In this document: one piece after another, positions 42,549 through 52,196 of the stretch
How the letters are laid out: each line of letters opens with the position of its first letter
Numbering within the stretch: position 1 is the stretch's first letter
Origin: an uncultured Bacteroides sp.
GTDB taxonomy: Bacteria > Bacteroidota > Bacteroidia > Bacteroidales > Bacteroidaceae
NCBI RefSeq assembly: GCF_963666545.1
Contig: NZ_OY762899.1
Span: 1,116,001 to 1,180,000, forward strand
Reading direction: 5' to 3'
DNA: 64,000 nt
Made by a program: the position numbers and the translations under genes
The notes under the pieces: model-generated
Told to the model about the DNA's origin: nothing
The model's database searches: none
What the model saw: the letters and a program-made list of their open reading frames with translations, nothing else

Positions 42549-43694
42549 ATGGATACAGATAAAACGAAAAAGAATGAACAAGAGGATAAACTTAACTATA
42601 GTCCGGATGAATTGCAAGCAATGGACAATGGTCTGGCAGAAGCCTTCCTGCATAGCCTGAATGACAGTGCGACTCACGAAGAACAAACGGTTGTTGAGGA
42701 GTTTACTCTCTTCAGAATGAAGAAAATGCCGAACAGTATCTATAATGAAAACGCGGCTCGTGAAATGAGTCAGAAGGTATGGAGCAACCTTGCTTCCCAA
42801 CTGGAACTTCCGGATATTGATAAGGAGATTAGTCCCGACGAAATAGGGACGGCAACAGAAAAAGACTATATAAGCTATGTGGAAAAAGAACGTAAAAGTA
42901 GGCTACGAAAGTTAAATACTCCGACCAGGCGCACACTATTGAACTACGCAACAGCTGCGGCGGCTATCTTATTTATTGCGTTTTTATGTAAAGTAATGAT
43001 CATCGATCCTTCTTCTATCACCAAAGAAAAAAACACTTTCATTGCATCTACCAAACAACTGTATCAGACAGGAGAAGAAGCGACCAAGCAAATACAATTG
43101 CCGGATGGAACGATTATTATTTTAAACAGGGAAACGAAACTTAGACTAGATAACAAAGACTTCAATCGCCAACGAAGAGAGGTATGGCTAGAGGGGGAAG
43201 CCTTCTTTGAAGTAGCTAAAAACGCAGAAAAGCCTTTCATCATTCATCACGAGAGCATGAGAACCATCGTTCACGGAACGTCATTCAATATCAAAGCATA
43301 CAAAGGAATAGGCAAACAGATTGTCTCTGTGAGAGATGGAAAAGTAGAGGTTTGTGAAGGAAGGAGACAATTAGCTATTTTGACTCGCAACAACCAGCTG
43401 ACTTATGATGAACAGAAGGATGAATATGAAACAGAAAAATCGAACTGGGAATCGGCAGCCGGATGGATTAAAGGAAAGATAATACTGAATAAGGCCAATG
43501 CGCAAGAATTAAAGCTAAAACTTAAACTGCACTTCGGTTTAGAACTAAAGATGACCAGTCATGTGCCGAAAGAGATGATGCTCCGATCATCGTATCCCGG
43601 TGATGCAAAAGCGAAAGATGTATTGGAAGGCGTTTGTGCCGTCTATAAGTTAAAGTATAAGGTGAAAGACGGCCAGGTGACTCTATACAAATAG
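42549..43694 (+). CDS. FecR-family anti-sigma factor (SusCD locus 3)
   Basis: 381 residues. Long acidic cytosolic N-terminus; membrane segment about 134-152 (ATAAAAILFIAFLCKVMI); FecR domain with LPDGTIIILNRETKLRL, WLEGEAFFEVAKNAEKPFII and VHGTSFNIKAYKGI; C-terminal domain ending QVTLYK. It transmits the STN signal from the SusC-like receptor 71 bp downstream to the divergent sigma factor. Confidence 0.94.
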   Translation: MDTDKTKKNEQEDKLNYSPDELQAMDNGLAEAFLHSLNDSATHEEQTVVEEFTLFRMKKMPNSIYNENAAREMSQKVWSNLASQLELPDIDKEISPDEIGTATEKDYISYVEKERKSRLRKLNTPTRRTLLNYATAAAAILFIAFLCKVMIIDPSSITKEKNTFIASTKQLYQTGEEATKQIQLPDGTIIILNRETKLRLDNKDFNRQRREVWLEGEAFFEVAKNAEKPFIIHHESMRTIVHGTSFNIKAYKGIGKQIVSVRDGKVEVCEGRRQLAILTRNNQLTYDEQKDEYETEKSNWESAAGWIKGKIILNKANAQELKLKLKLHFGLELKMTSHVPKEMMLRSSYPGDAKAKDVLEGVCAVYKLKYKVKDGQVTLYK

Positions 43695-43765
43695 CCGATT
43701 AATAAAAAGAATACGATCGTACTGCAATATATATTTAATTATTAATTACAACCAGTTAAAAAAAC

Positions 43766-46700
43766 ATGAAGAGAAAAACGAGGAAGAAGAATCGTTGGTA
43801 TGTCTATCTGATAGGATTGCTCCTAGTCAACATTGGAACATTGTCAGCGCAATCGGTCGCAGTGCAATTTCCACAACAGACACTAACTGCACGCATGAAT
43901 AGTATCATTAAAAGCTGCAAAAGCAATATTGTTTTTGACGAAAAACAACTTGAGAGTATTAGGGTAGAAGCGCTATCTGCCGAAACAAAAAGCACAGAAG
44001 AATTACTGGCGAGCAGCTTATTAAACACGAAGTTTGCTTATAAGAAAATGCAAGACGGCTCTTACGCCATTTTTGAAAAAGACAAAAAGATGGCGTATAA
44101 AAAAGTGATGGGACAAGTAGTAGACGCTGATGGAAGTGCCATTATCGGAGCGACCGTTATGGCAAAAGAGGTGGAAGCATTGGGAACAGTTACCGATCTA
44201 CAAGGGCACTTTGAATTGAATATACCTCAAACGGTTCAACAATTGCTCGTATCGTACATAGGGTACATCTCACAGTCAACAAAGGTGACGAATGAACCTA
44301 TCAAAGTAACCTTGAAGCAAGCGGCACAAACGTTGAATGAGGTAGTAGTGGTGGGATATGGAACTCAGAAGAAGCTAAACCTGACCGGAGCCGTGTCTCA
44401 GGTATCAAGTGAAGTGTTTGAGAATCGCCCTGCCGCAAATCTGACTCGTGCACTGCAAGGTACGGTTCCTAACCTGAACATCAAAATGGTAGATGGTAGC
44501 CCCACTCGTAGTGCAACCTACAATGTGCGTGGCGTCACCTCCATCGGTGCAGGTGGAAGCGCATTGGTCTTAATTGACGGAGTGGAAGGTGATCCTGCGA
44601 TGGTAAACCCCAACGACGTAGAGAGCGTATCGGTGCTGAAAGATGCTTCGTCTGCTGCCATATATGGATCGAGAGCTGCCTTTGGGGTAGTGCTCATCAC
44701 AACCAAAAAGGTAAAGAAAGATCGGGTGAAAGTGGATGTGAGTAGTAGTTTTAGTATGAATCAGCGCACCGTTACACCCAAACTTGTCACTAACGGATAT
44801 GAATGGGCAAAAAACTTTGATGAAGCTTTTTCAGGATGGAATGATTATAAAAGTCACGCTACGAAAGTGAATAACATATTCAACTTCTCACTGGACTATC
44901 TCGATCGTCTGAAAGAGCACAATGAAGATCCGTCTCTGGGAGATGTAGTCTATAACGAAGAAAAGAAATACTATGAATATTTCGGTAATACGGACTGGTA
45001 CAGCCTGATGATGAAAGACAATATTCCGGCAACCGAGCAAACGATTAGTGTATCAGGTGGTTCAGAGCGCGTGAACTATTACATTTCAGGACGATATTAT
45101 TTTCAGGATGGTATCTTTCGGATGAATCCGGATAAATTCAACAAGTATAATCTCCGGGCAAAAGGAGACATCAAAATCAATAAATGGCTGACGATGGAGA
45201 ACAACTTCGACTACAGTACGTATAATTATAAGTTCCCGTTATTGGCAGACCGTGACATTCCCATCTGGCGATTATTGGAACTGGAAGGTTTCCCAATGGC
45301 TGTGCCTCGCAATCCGGATGGTAGCTATACACACATAGCTAACTATGTAGGCTATGCCAGCTTTAGTGAAAAGAGCAATGAATCGGTTACGGACCGTACG
45401 GTCATGCGTAACACTGTAGGACTTATCGCCGAACCAATAAAAGATGTGTTAACCTTTAAAGCAGATTTTACTTACGCCAAAACGTCCACGCTAGAAAACA
45501 TAAAGAACAATTATACTTATTACAGTAGCGCTAAAGACGTAAGTAACCAATTTGGGAACAGTCAATTGAGACAGAATAGCACCAACATCACCTACTATAG
45601 CAGTAACATTACAGGTGAATTTAAAAAGACGTTCAATCAAGATCATGACTTCAAAGCATTGCTGGGAGGCAACATCGAAACCTCATCGATCCGAACAGTG
45701 AGTAATCAGCGCGACGGGCTACTTGTTCCGGATAAGCCTGATTTTAATTTGATGGATGGCATCAACTACACCATCACAGGAGGAGGCAACGAATGGGCTT
45801 TTCTGGGTGCTTTCTACCGGTTGAGCTATGCGTATAAATCAAAGTATCTGGCAGAAATAAACGGACGCTATGACGGTTCATCGAAATTCCCCGAGAATGA
45901 ACGGTTTGGCTTTTTTCCCTCATTTTCTGCCGGATGGAGAATTTCAGAAGAAGCATTTATGAAGAGAACACGCTCATGGCTTGACAACTTGAAAGTTCGC
46001 GCTTCATACGGCTCATTGGGCAATGGGAATGTTTCTCCCTATCGGTTTATGGAAACAATGAATGTAGCCAAAAGTGATGTGATCATAAATGGCATACAAC
46101 CATCGTACACAAGCATGCCGGGCGTAATACCCGATGGACTTACTTGGGAAAAATCGACAACCTTCGATCTTGGCTTGGACGCAAATCTTTTCAATAGCAG
46201 ACTAAACTTGGTGTTCGATTGGTACGATCGCCGCACCACGGATATGTTTACTAACGGCCCTACCCTGCCTGGCACACTTGGAGCATCAATGCCCAAAGGA
46301 AACTACGCCGATATGGAAACAAAAGGATGGGAGCTTTCTCTCTCTTGGAACGATGCCTTCAATTTAGGCAATAGTATTTTCAGATATGGGATATCAGCTT
46401 CTATGTGGGATAACCGATCAACGATCACACGCTTCAACAATGAAAGGAAAGATTTATCATCCATTTATTACGAAGGATGCGAGGTAGGAGAAATATGGGG
46501 ATATGTCACCGAAGGACTATTCACCTCGGAAGAAGAGATAAAGGGACACGCTAACCAAGATTACGTAAAGTCATCTACCGGAAAGTTGCTATTGCCCGGG
46601 GATATAAAATTTGCCGACCTGGATGATAATGATAAAATTAATGATGGTGATAATACGGTGGATAATCCCGGAGACCGTCGCATCATAGGCAACAGTAGCC

Positions 46701-47239
46701 CTCGTTACCAATATAGTTTCAATCTGAATGCTTCTTGGAAAGGTTTTGGCGTAAGTGCCTTTTTTCAAGGGATAGGAAAGCGTGACTGGTATTTTGATAA
46801 AGAAGCAGCTCTATTCTGGGGGCCATACAACCGACCTTACAGCTTTCAGCCAGTGAAAATGATGGCCGACCACTGGACCGAAGAGAACACAGATGCTTAT
46901 TTTCCTCGTTTGAGAACCTATAATACCAATGTTACGACCAATGCCTTAGGGGCTCCTCAAACACGCTACCTGCAAGATGCCAGTTATTTGCGTCTGAAGA
47001 GCCTAACGATTGATTATACCTTGCCTCAACAGTGGATTAAACATACGAAAATACAGCAGGCCAAGATCTTCTTTACCGGACAGAATCTCTTTACCTGGTC
47101 CGCATTATTTAAACATTCGGATAATTTTGACCCTGAGGTAATTGAAGATTCTGTAGGAGATATTACCAATGGAGGTGGTCAGGGCTATGCCTATCCAATG
47201 CTAAAGACCTATACCATCGGATTCAACTTATCCTTCTAA
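43766..47239 (+). CDS. SusC/RagA-like TonB-dependent transporter with STN domain
   Basis: 1157 residues. Signal peptide 1-29; STN domain about 36-105 (FPQQTLTARMNSIIKSCKSN); carboxypeptidase-regulatory-like domain about 113-190 (GQVVDADGSAIIGATVMAKE); SusC signature at the TonB box/plug start (LNEVVVVGYGTQKKLNLTGA), DGVEGDPAMVNPNDVESVSV and DASSAAIYGSRAAFGVVLIT; beta-barrel ending TIGFNLSF. Imports a ligand bound by the SusD 16 bp downstream. The STN domain links it to the FecR/sigma pair upstream, as in host-glycan loci. Confidence 0.95.
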   Translation: MKRKTRKKNRWYVYLIGLLLVNIGTLSAQSVAVQFPQQTLTARMNSIIKSCKSNIVFDEKQLESIRVEALSAETKSTEELLASSLLNTKFAYKKMQDGSYAIFEKDKKMAYKKVMGQVVDADGSAIIGATVMAKEVEALGTVTDLQGHFELNIPQTVQQLLVSYIGYISQSTKVTNEPIKVTLKQAAQTLNEVVVVGYGTQKKLNLTGAVSQVSSEVFENRPAANLTRALQGTVPNLNIKMVDGSPTRSATYNVRGVTSIGAGGSALVLIDGVEGDPAMVNPNDVESVSVLKDASSAAIYGSRAAFGVVLITTKKVKKDRVKVDVSSSFSMNQRTVTPKLVTNGYEWAKNFDEAFSGWNDYKSHATKVNNIFNFSLDYLDRLKEHNEDPSLGDVVYNEEKKYYEYFGNTDWYSLMMKDNIPATEQTISVSGGSERVNYYISGRYYFQDGIFRMNPDKFNKYNLRAKGDIKINKWLTMENNFDYSTYNYKFPLLADRDIPIWRLLELEGFPMAVPRNPDGSYTHIANYVGYASFSEKSNESVTDRTVMRNTVGLIAEPIKDVLTFKADFTYAKTSTLENIKNNYTYYSSAKDVSNQFGNSQLRQNSTNITYYSSNITGEFKKTFNQDHDFKALLGGNIETSSIRTVSNQRDGLLVPDKPDFNLMDGINYTITGGGNEWAFLGAFYRLSYAYKSKYLAEINGRYDGSSKFPENERFGFFPSFSAGWRISEEAFMKRTRSWLDNLKVRASYGSLGNGNVSPYRFMETMNVAKSDVIINGIQPSYTSMPGVIPDGLTWEKSTTFDLGLDANLFNSRLNLVFDWYDRRTTDMFTNGPTLPGTLGASMPKGNYADMETKGWELSLSWNDAFNLGNSIFRYGISASMWDNRSTITRFNNERKDLSSIYYEGCEVGEIWGYVTEGLFTSEEEIKGHANQDYVKSSTGKLLLPGDIKFADLDDNDKINDGDNTVDNPGDRRIIGNSSPRYQYSFNLNASWKGFGVSAFFQGIGKRDWYFDKEAALFWGPYNRPYSFQPVKMMADHWTEENTDAYFPRLRTYNTNVTTNALGAPQTRYLQDASYLRLKSLTIDYTLPQQWIKHTKIQQAKIFFTGQNLFTWSALFKHSDNFDPEVIEDSVGDITNGGGQGYAYPMLKTYTIGFNLSF

Positions 47240-47255
47240 TGTAGCAAAATATTAA

Positions 47256-49022
47256 ATGAATAACGATATGAATTATATAACAAGGACTTCTCTCCTAACG
47301 CTGATTATTGCCACAACGGCATTATCCTCTTGCTCTGATTTCTTAGATCGAGATCCGATAGACAAGCTGACTCCCAGTTCTTTTTTTAAGACAGAAAAAG
47401 ATTTGCAATTATATGCGTATTCTTTTTATAATCAAAATACGCCTTCTGCCTTAACGATAACGACTGACGATGGCATGGCCGACTACACATCTAAACAAAG
47501 ATCGAACGAATTCATGCTGGACTCGTATAGTCCCGTCAGTGAAGCTGCTTGGAGTTGGACTAAGTTGCGCAATATCAATTACTTTTTGCAGCAATGCAAC
47601 AATCCGGAAATCTCAATCGAAGCACGTAACCATTACATCGGTATAGCTCGCTTCTTTCGTGCCTATTTCTACCTCGACAAAGTACAAACGTATGGTGATG
47701 TACCGTGGTATAACAAACCTTTGGGAACATCCGATCCTGATTTGTACAAGAAAAGAGATTCCAGAGAGTTAGTGATGGATTCGGTTTTAGCAGACATCAA
47801 TTTTGCTTGCAGTAACATCCGTGAAACCAAAGATGCAACAGCCAGCCAAATCACCCGCTTGACAGCCTTAGCGATGAAATCAAGAATCTGTTTGTTTGAA
47901 GGAACATTCCGCAAATATCATACGGAGTTGGGCTTGACACAAAGTGCAAACAGCTGGTTAGAAGCAGCAGCATCGGCTGCTAAAGAACTGATTGATCTGA
48001 AAAAATACTCTCTGTACAACACCGGAAAGCCGGAAAGTGACTATCGCACCCTTTTCACGAGTGAAGATCCAGTTAGCCAGGAAGTGATATGGGCATCCGT
48101 CTATAACAATGACCTGAAGCGTTATCACGAAGTAACCTGGAGGTTTAACAGCTCCACTTACGGTTCACGTTGGGGGTTGATCCGCCAATTTGTAGATACC
48201 TACCTGATGACAGACGGGTCTCGATTTACAGATAAGGTTGACTATGACAAAGTAACCTTTATGGAAGAGATGAAAGACAGAGACAAACGGTTGTCACAGA
48301 CAATACGCTCATTGGGATATACCAGAAGTGACGGAACGCCAGCCCCACCTGATTTTGGAGTAACCTATACCGGATACCATATTTTGAAGCATAGTCTGGA
48401 TGACAAAACGCTGGATGGCGTAGGTAAATCATTCAATTCGGTACCTGTCATTCGCTATGCGGAAGTATTGCTAAACTATGCTGAAGCCATGGCGGAACTG
48501 AACAAGTTTGATGAAAGCATCTGGCAACAAACCATTGCATTATTGCGCAAGCGAGCTGGTGTAAACGCTGATGTGCCTCTAGCAGCAGATACCTATTTGG
48601 AGACAATGTACTTCCCCGAAATTAGTGACAAATTTCTATTAGAGATTCGTCGTGAGCGGGGTATAGAACTTTGTTATGAAGGCTTTCGCTACAACGATCT
48701 ATTAAGATGGAAAAAGGGGAAATTAATGGAGATGCAATGGAAGGGTATCTATGTACCTGCGATGGATACGGAAATGGATTTAGATGGAAATGGTAAACCG
48801 GATGTCTGCTTTGTGATTAAGGCACCAAGTAAAAAGACATCGGGCGTAATCTACTACATCATAGATAATGTAGCAGCCAATCTGACAGAGAAAATTAAAG
48901 GTAATGTAACATGGCGTGATGAAGAAAAGCGTATTTTTAGCGATAAAATGTACTATCACCCGATCTCCAATGAAGATCGAAAAATCAATCCTCAATTAAC
49001 CCAAAACCCAGGATGGGAATAA
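47256..49022 (+). CDS. SusD/RagB-like nutrient-binding lipoprotein
   Basis: 588 residues. Lipoprotein signal peptide (ALSSC, about Cys26). Four TPR-like helices typical of SusD: KTEKDLQLYAYSFY, ARFFRAYFYLDKVQTYGDVP, RYAEVLLNYAEAMAELN and FRYNDLLRWKKGKLMEM. The C-terminal MDLDGNGKPDVCF loop may bind Ca2+ and is also present in the partial SusD at position 1. Partner of the SusC directly upstream. A PHP-domain phosphoesterase follows 24 bp later. Confidence 0.95.
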   Translation: MNNDMNYITRTSLLTLIIATTALSSCSDFLDRDPIDKLTPSSFFKTEKDLQLYAYSFYNQNTPSALTITTDDGMADYTSKQRSNEFMLDSYSPVSEAAWSWTKLRNINYFLQQCNNPEISIEARNHYIGIARFFRAYFYLDKVQTYGDVPWYNKPLGTSDPDLYKKRDSRELVMDSVLADINFACSNIRETKDATASQITRLTALAMKSRICLFEGTFRKYHTELGLTQSANSWLEAAASAAKELIDLKKYSLYNTGKPESDYRTLFTSEDPVSQEVIWASVYNNDLKRYHEVTWRFNSSTYGSRWGLIRQFVDTYLMTDGSRFTDKVDYDKVTFMEEMKDRDKRLSQTIRSLGYTRSDGTPAPPDFGVTYTGYHILKHSLDDKTLDGVGKSFNSVPVIRYAEVLLNYAEAMAELNKFDESIWQQTIALLRKRAGVNADVPLAADTYLETMYFPEISDKFLLEIRRERGIELCYEGFRYNDLLRWKKGKLMEMQWKGIYVPAMDTEMDLDGNGKPDVCFVIKAPSKKTSGVIYYIIDNVAANLTEKIKGNVTWRDEEKRIFSDKMYYHPISNEDRKINPQLTQNPGWE

Positions 49023-49046
49023 CTGTAACACATTAATAAATAGTCA

Positions 49047-50150
49047 ATGAAAAAGAAAACGTTCATCGTTGGCCTGATGATTGCAATGCAAACAGTCACG
49101 CCAAGTTTAAGTGCACAAGTTCGTAATGAACTAAAAATTCCAGACGTTGATGGATACCAAACACTCAAATGTGATTTCCACATGCACACTGTCTTCTCTG
49201 ATGGTTTGGTATGGCCTACTGTTCGTGTAGACGAAGCCTATCGGGAGGGATTGGACGCCATCGCTTTAACAGAGCACATAGAGTATCGCCCCCACAAGAC
49301 AGACATTGTAGCTCATCACGGACGCTCTTTTGAACTGGCAGAAGCGGCAGCCAAGAAGAATAACATTATCCTAATTAGAGGAAGCGAAATCACCCGTTCC
49401 ATGCCACCGGGACATTTCAATGCCATCTTTACGACCAACAATGACTCCCTTGATCAGAAAGAATGGAGAGATGCTTTCAAGGCAGCCAAAAGTCAGCATG
49501 CTTTTATCTTCTGGAATCATCCGGGATGGGCTGTGCAACAACCGGACAGCACCAAATGGTGGCCTGAGCACACCGAACTATTGAACGCTGGTTGCATGCA
49601 AGGCATAGAAGTAGCCAACAGTAGCACTTATTTTCCCGAAGCTCAACGCTGGTGCATGGAAAAAAAGTTGACCATGCTGGGCAACTCCGACGTACATCAA
49701 CCGATTAAATCGGAGGTAGATTTTTCCAAGGGAGGACATCGCATTATGACGCTTGTCTTCGCCAAAGAGCGTTCGGCTGAAGGCATTCGCGAAGCTTTAC
49801 TGAATAGACGTACAGCCGTATATGTCAACAACGATGTAATAGGTGAAGAGAAATATCTAAAACCACTTTTCGAGAATTCAATAGAAATACTCAATGTAGA
49901 AAAGTCAAGCAAAAGCATAAAAATCATCCTTAAAAACAACTCCGATTTGACTTTTGAACTATTAAAAACGGAACATGACACAAACTTGGTTTATTTCCGT
50001 CATTATACTATCGACCCTAATGCCACTCACGAGATTGTGATAAAGCTACAAAACGGAATAGAAAAAGGGGATGTGAACTTCGAAGTTACTAACTTACTGG
50101 TTGCGCCAAACCAAGGATTAAGATGCAGTTATAAAGTAAGCCTAAAATAA
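49047..50150 (+). CDS. Secreted PHP-domain metal-dependent phosphoesterase
   Basis: 367 residues with signal peptide (about 1-24, SLSAQ). PHP motifs: FHMHTVFSDG (motif I), LTEHIEYRPH (motif II), the RGSEITRSMPPGHFNAIF segment, FWNHPGW and the C-terminal GNSDVHQP. PHP domains bind three metals and hydrolyse phosphomonoesters or phosphodiesters. About 80 residues of beta-rich domain follow. It is the last gene of the sigma-controlled SusCD operon and probably dephosphorylates the imported or surface substrate, as the EEP enzyme may do at position 1694. Confidence 0.9.
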   Translation: MKKKTFIVGLMIAMQTVTPSLSAQVRNELKIPDVDGYQTLKCDFHMHTVFSDGLVWPTVRVDEAYREGLDAIALTEHIEYRPHKTDIVAHHGRSFELAEAAAKKNNIILIRGSEITRSMPPGHFNAIFTTNNDSLDQKEWRDAFKAAKSQHAFIFWNHPGWAVQQPDSTKWWPEHTELLNAGCMQGIEVANSSTYFPEAQRWCMEKKLTMLGNSDVHQPIKSEVDFSKGGHRIMTLVFAKERSAEGIREALLNRRTAVYVNNDVIGEEKYLKPLFENSIEILNVEKSSKSIKIILKNNSDLTFELLKTEHDTNLVYFRHYTIDPNATHEIVIKLQNGIEKGDVNFEVTNLLVAPNQGLRCSYKVSLK

Positions 50151-50173
50151 AAAATGCACAAAACGCTTATTAT

Positions 50174-50208
50174 ACCTCCTCTGGAACCTTTTCAGAGGAG
50201 GTTTTTTT
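50174..50208 (+). terminator. Rho-independent terminator of the SusCD-PHP operon
   Basis: Stem CCTCCTCTG (50175-50183)/CAGAGGAGG (50193-50201), 9-nt loop, followed by seven T residues. 24 bp after the PHP gene stop. Confidence 0.92.
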
Positions 50209-50217
50209 ACGGGATAT

Positions 50218-50257
50218 AAAAAAACGTACACTTAACATCACGCTAAATGTACGTCAT
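50218..50257 (-). terminator. Conserved 40-bp hairpin C1 at the 3' end of the hdr-flx operon
   Basis: Read on the minus strand the stem ACGTAC/GTACGT (50249-50254 and 50224-50229) encloses a 19-nt loop and is followed by a run of T, a terminator for the operon ending at 50333. All 40 bases, loop included, recur exactly at 57549-57588. Confidence 0.75.
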
Positions 50258-50332
50258 ACACTAAATTTTAAAATATACTAAACTCATGCTATCATTATCA
50301 TAGCAGGAAAATAAGATCTTAAATAAAAACTA

Positions 50333-51187
50333 TTAATATTCGGGTGGAATGTCTTTGAGTTGGGCTTTAGTAAATACCGGACCATCCTTGCATACATAGA
50401 GTTTACCTACATTGCAACGTCCACATTTCCCAACACCGCATTTCATCCTGTTTTCTAGAGTTGTATAAACATTCTCGTCTATGAAACCGAGTTTCTCCAG
50501 AACGGGGAATGTGAACTTTATCATAATCGGAGGACCACAAACAATAGCAATCGTATTGTCACTGTTCTGCGCAACCTTTTCGAGGACAGAAGGGACAAAT
50601 CCAACCTGACCTTTCCAATCGGGAGTCTCACCACCTGGATCGACTGTTGTAATGAGATTTACATCAGAGCGTTCCTCCCATTCTTCCAATTCTTCTTTGT
50701 ATACTAAATCGTTAACAGACTTAGCACCATACACAATCGTTATATCTTTAAAATTCTCACGAGTATCCAGCGCGTTCCAGATTACGCAACGCATAGGAGG
50801 TAACGCAATCCCTCCTGCTACGAAAAGCAAGCTTTTCCCTTTCCATTCATCAAGAGGAAATGTATTGCCAAAAGGGCCTCTGAAACCCATTGTAGCTCCT
50901 TCTTCCAATTTTGAAAGTCCGGAAGTAACACGACCGGCTTGACGAAAAGTACATTCTATATATCCTTTCCGAGTAGGAGAAGAAGCAATACAGAAAGTCG
51001 ATTCACCTTCACCGAAAGCAGAATATTCGCCAAACTGTCCGGCCTTGAAATCAAAAGTTTCAGCTTCTTCTTCATTTTTAAATTTCAACCGGAAGGTTCT
51101 GACTCCGGGAGCCTCATCTGTGATCTTCTCAATCTCCATCAAATGAGGAAGATATATGTTTGAATTATCCATTGTTCTATTCTGCAA
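50333..51187 (-). CDS. flxA: FAD/NAD-binding oxidoreductase subunit FlxA (NADH dehydrogenase module)
   Basis: 284 residues. FNR-like FAD domain (about 15-110: FKAGQFGEYSAFG, FCIASSPTRKGYIE) and NAD(P) domain (about 118-230: LLFVAGGIALPPMRCVI, CGPPIMIKF). The C-terminal [2Fe-2S] cluster site is CGVGKCGRC...C (about 247-265), as in AsrB and dihydroorotate dehydrogenase K subunits. In Flx-Hdr complexes this subunit oxidises NADH. It overlaps the preceding gene by 11 bp unless Met6 is used as the start. Last gene of the operon. Confidence 0.87.
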   Translation of the reverse strand: MQNRTMDNSNIYLPHLMEIEKITDEAPGVRTFRLKFKNEEEAETFDFKAGQFGEYSAFGEGESTFCIASSPTRKGYIECTFRQAGRVTSGLSKLEEGATMGFRGPFGNTFPLDEWKGKSLLFVAGGIALPPMRCVIWNALDTRENFKDITIVYGAKSVNDLVYKEELEEWEERSDVNLITTVDPGGETPDWKGQVGFVPSVLEKVAQNSDNTIAIVCGPPIMIKFTFPVLEKLGFIDENVYTTLENRMKCGVGKCGRCNVGKLYVCKDGPVFTKAQLKDIPPEY

Positions 51188-52187
51188 TTGAAGTTAAATG
51201 TTCAAGTATATTCATGTCTACCGGACAAGCTCTGGAACAACGCCCACAACCTGTGCACCCCATCTTCTGAATACGTTCAGGCATATAAGAAAATTTGTGC
51301 AATATGCGTTGTCTCCAACGGGTGCTTTGCGTAGGACGCGGATTATGCCCTGAGGTGTGCAAAGTGAAAAGAGAAAAGCCACATGAATCCCAACAGCGGA
51401 TTCGGCGTCCAGCAGAACCTTTTGCATCCTCTTGTATATCAAAACAAGCACAAGTAGGGCAAACAAAAGCACATGCACCGCAGCCCAAACAACGTTCTGA
51501 TTGTTGTTGCCACACCGGGCTATCAAAAGCGGCAGATAACTTCTCTTTTACTTGTTCAAGAGCAAAATGAACCGGTACTTTAGCCAAGTAGAGTTCTTTA
51601 TCAATCTCCTTAGAAAGTTGTTCAAAACTGTCGGCTGATAATTCCATCAAAGCCTTCCCCTTGGAAGTTAAAACTTCAACCAACGCTCCCTCGTCAGGAA
51701 GCATCGTAATCTGAATATCGCTTCCAACCGTACTACCGGGACCTCCGTTGACTGATGTACAGAAACAATAGGAATCACTTTTAGAGCAACTGAAACTAAC
51801 AAGGGTCGTTTTTTCTAAGCGCGCATTGTAAGGTTTGTCTTTGTAGTCCCAGTTAAATATTCCGGTAAGAGAAGCAAACCCTGCTGCATCACACGGACGT
51901 ATCTTCCAAAGTACCTTATCAGGCAGAGAAAGCGCATCAAAATCCTGCACTTCAACATTCTTACCGCTTTTCTGATAAGAGAACAAAGATTCTGCTTTCG
52001 GGAAAACCGCTTTCTTTATGGATTGAGTAGTCTGTACAAAATCCGAAGCCACCTCACTGAGTTCAGTGACCCGCTTAAAATCGACTTTATCCCTACCTTG
52101 AACCGGAGCATATACATGACTTCCTCCTTTAATCATTTGCTTAAACCATTGATCTAAGCCATTCTTATTGATATATAGCTTTTCCAT
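51177..52187 (-). CDS. flxB: 4Fe-4S dicluster subunit related to AsrA/FlxB
   Basis: 336 residues. Two ferredoxin-type cluster motifs near the C-terminus: CLGCGACAFVCPTCACF at about 237-253 and CTGCGRCSRACPVDM at about 312-326. The preceding ~220 residues (VLWKIRPCDAAGFASLTGIF, FSCSKSDSYCFCTSVNGGPG) resemble the AsrA/HydB type of electron-transfer subunit. It carries electrons from FlxA towards HdrA. The FlxB/FlxC labels follow gene order in described clusters and could be exchanged. It ends 11 bp inside flxA. Confidence 0.78.
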   Translation of the reverse strand: MEKLYINKNGLDQWFKQMIKGGSHVYAPVQGRDKVDFKRVTELSEVASDFVQTTQSIKKAVFPKAESLFSYQKSGKNVEVQDFDALSLPDKVLWKIRPCDAAGFASLTGIFNWDYKDKPYNARLEKTTLVSFSCSKSDSYCFCTSVNGGPGSTVGSDIQITMLPDEGALVEVLTSKGKALMELSADSFEQLSKEIDKELYLAKVPVHFALEQVKEKLSAAFDSPVWQQQSERCLGCGACAFVCPTCACFDIQEDAKGSAGRRIRCWDSCGFSLFTLHTSGHNPRPTQSTRWRQRILHKFSYMPERIQKMGCTGCGRCSRACPVDMNILEHLTSIAE

Positions 52188-52196
52188 AATTTCAAA

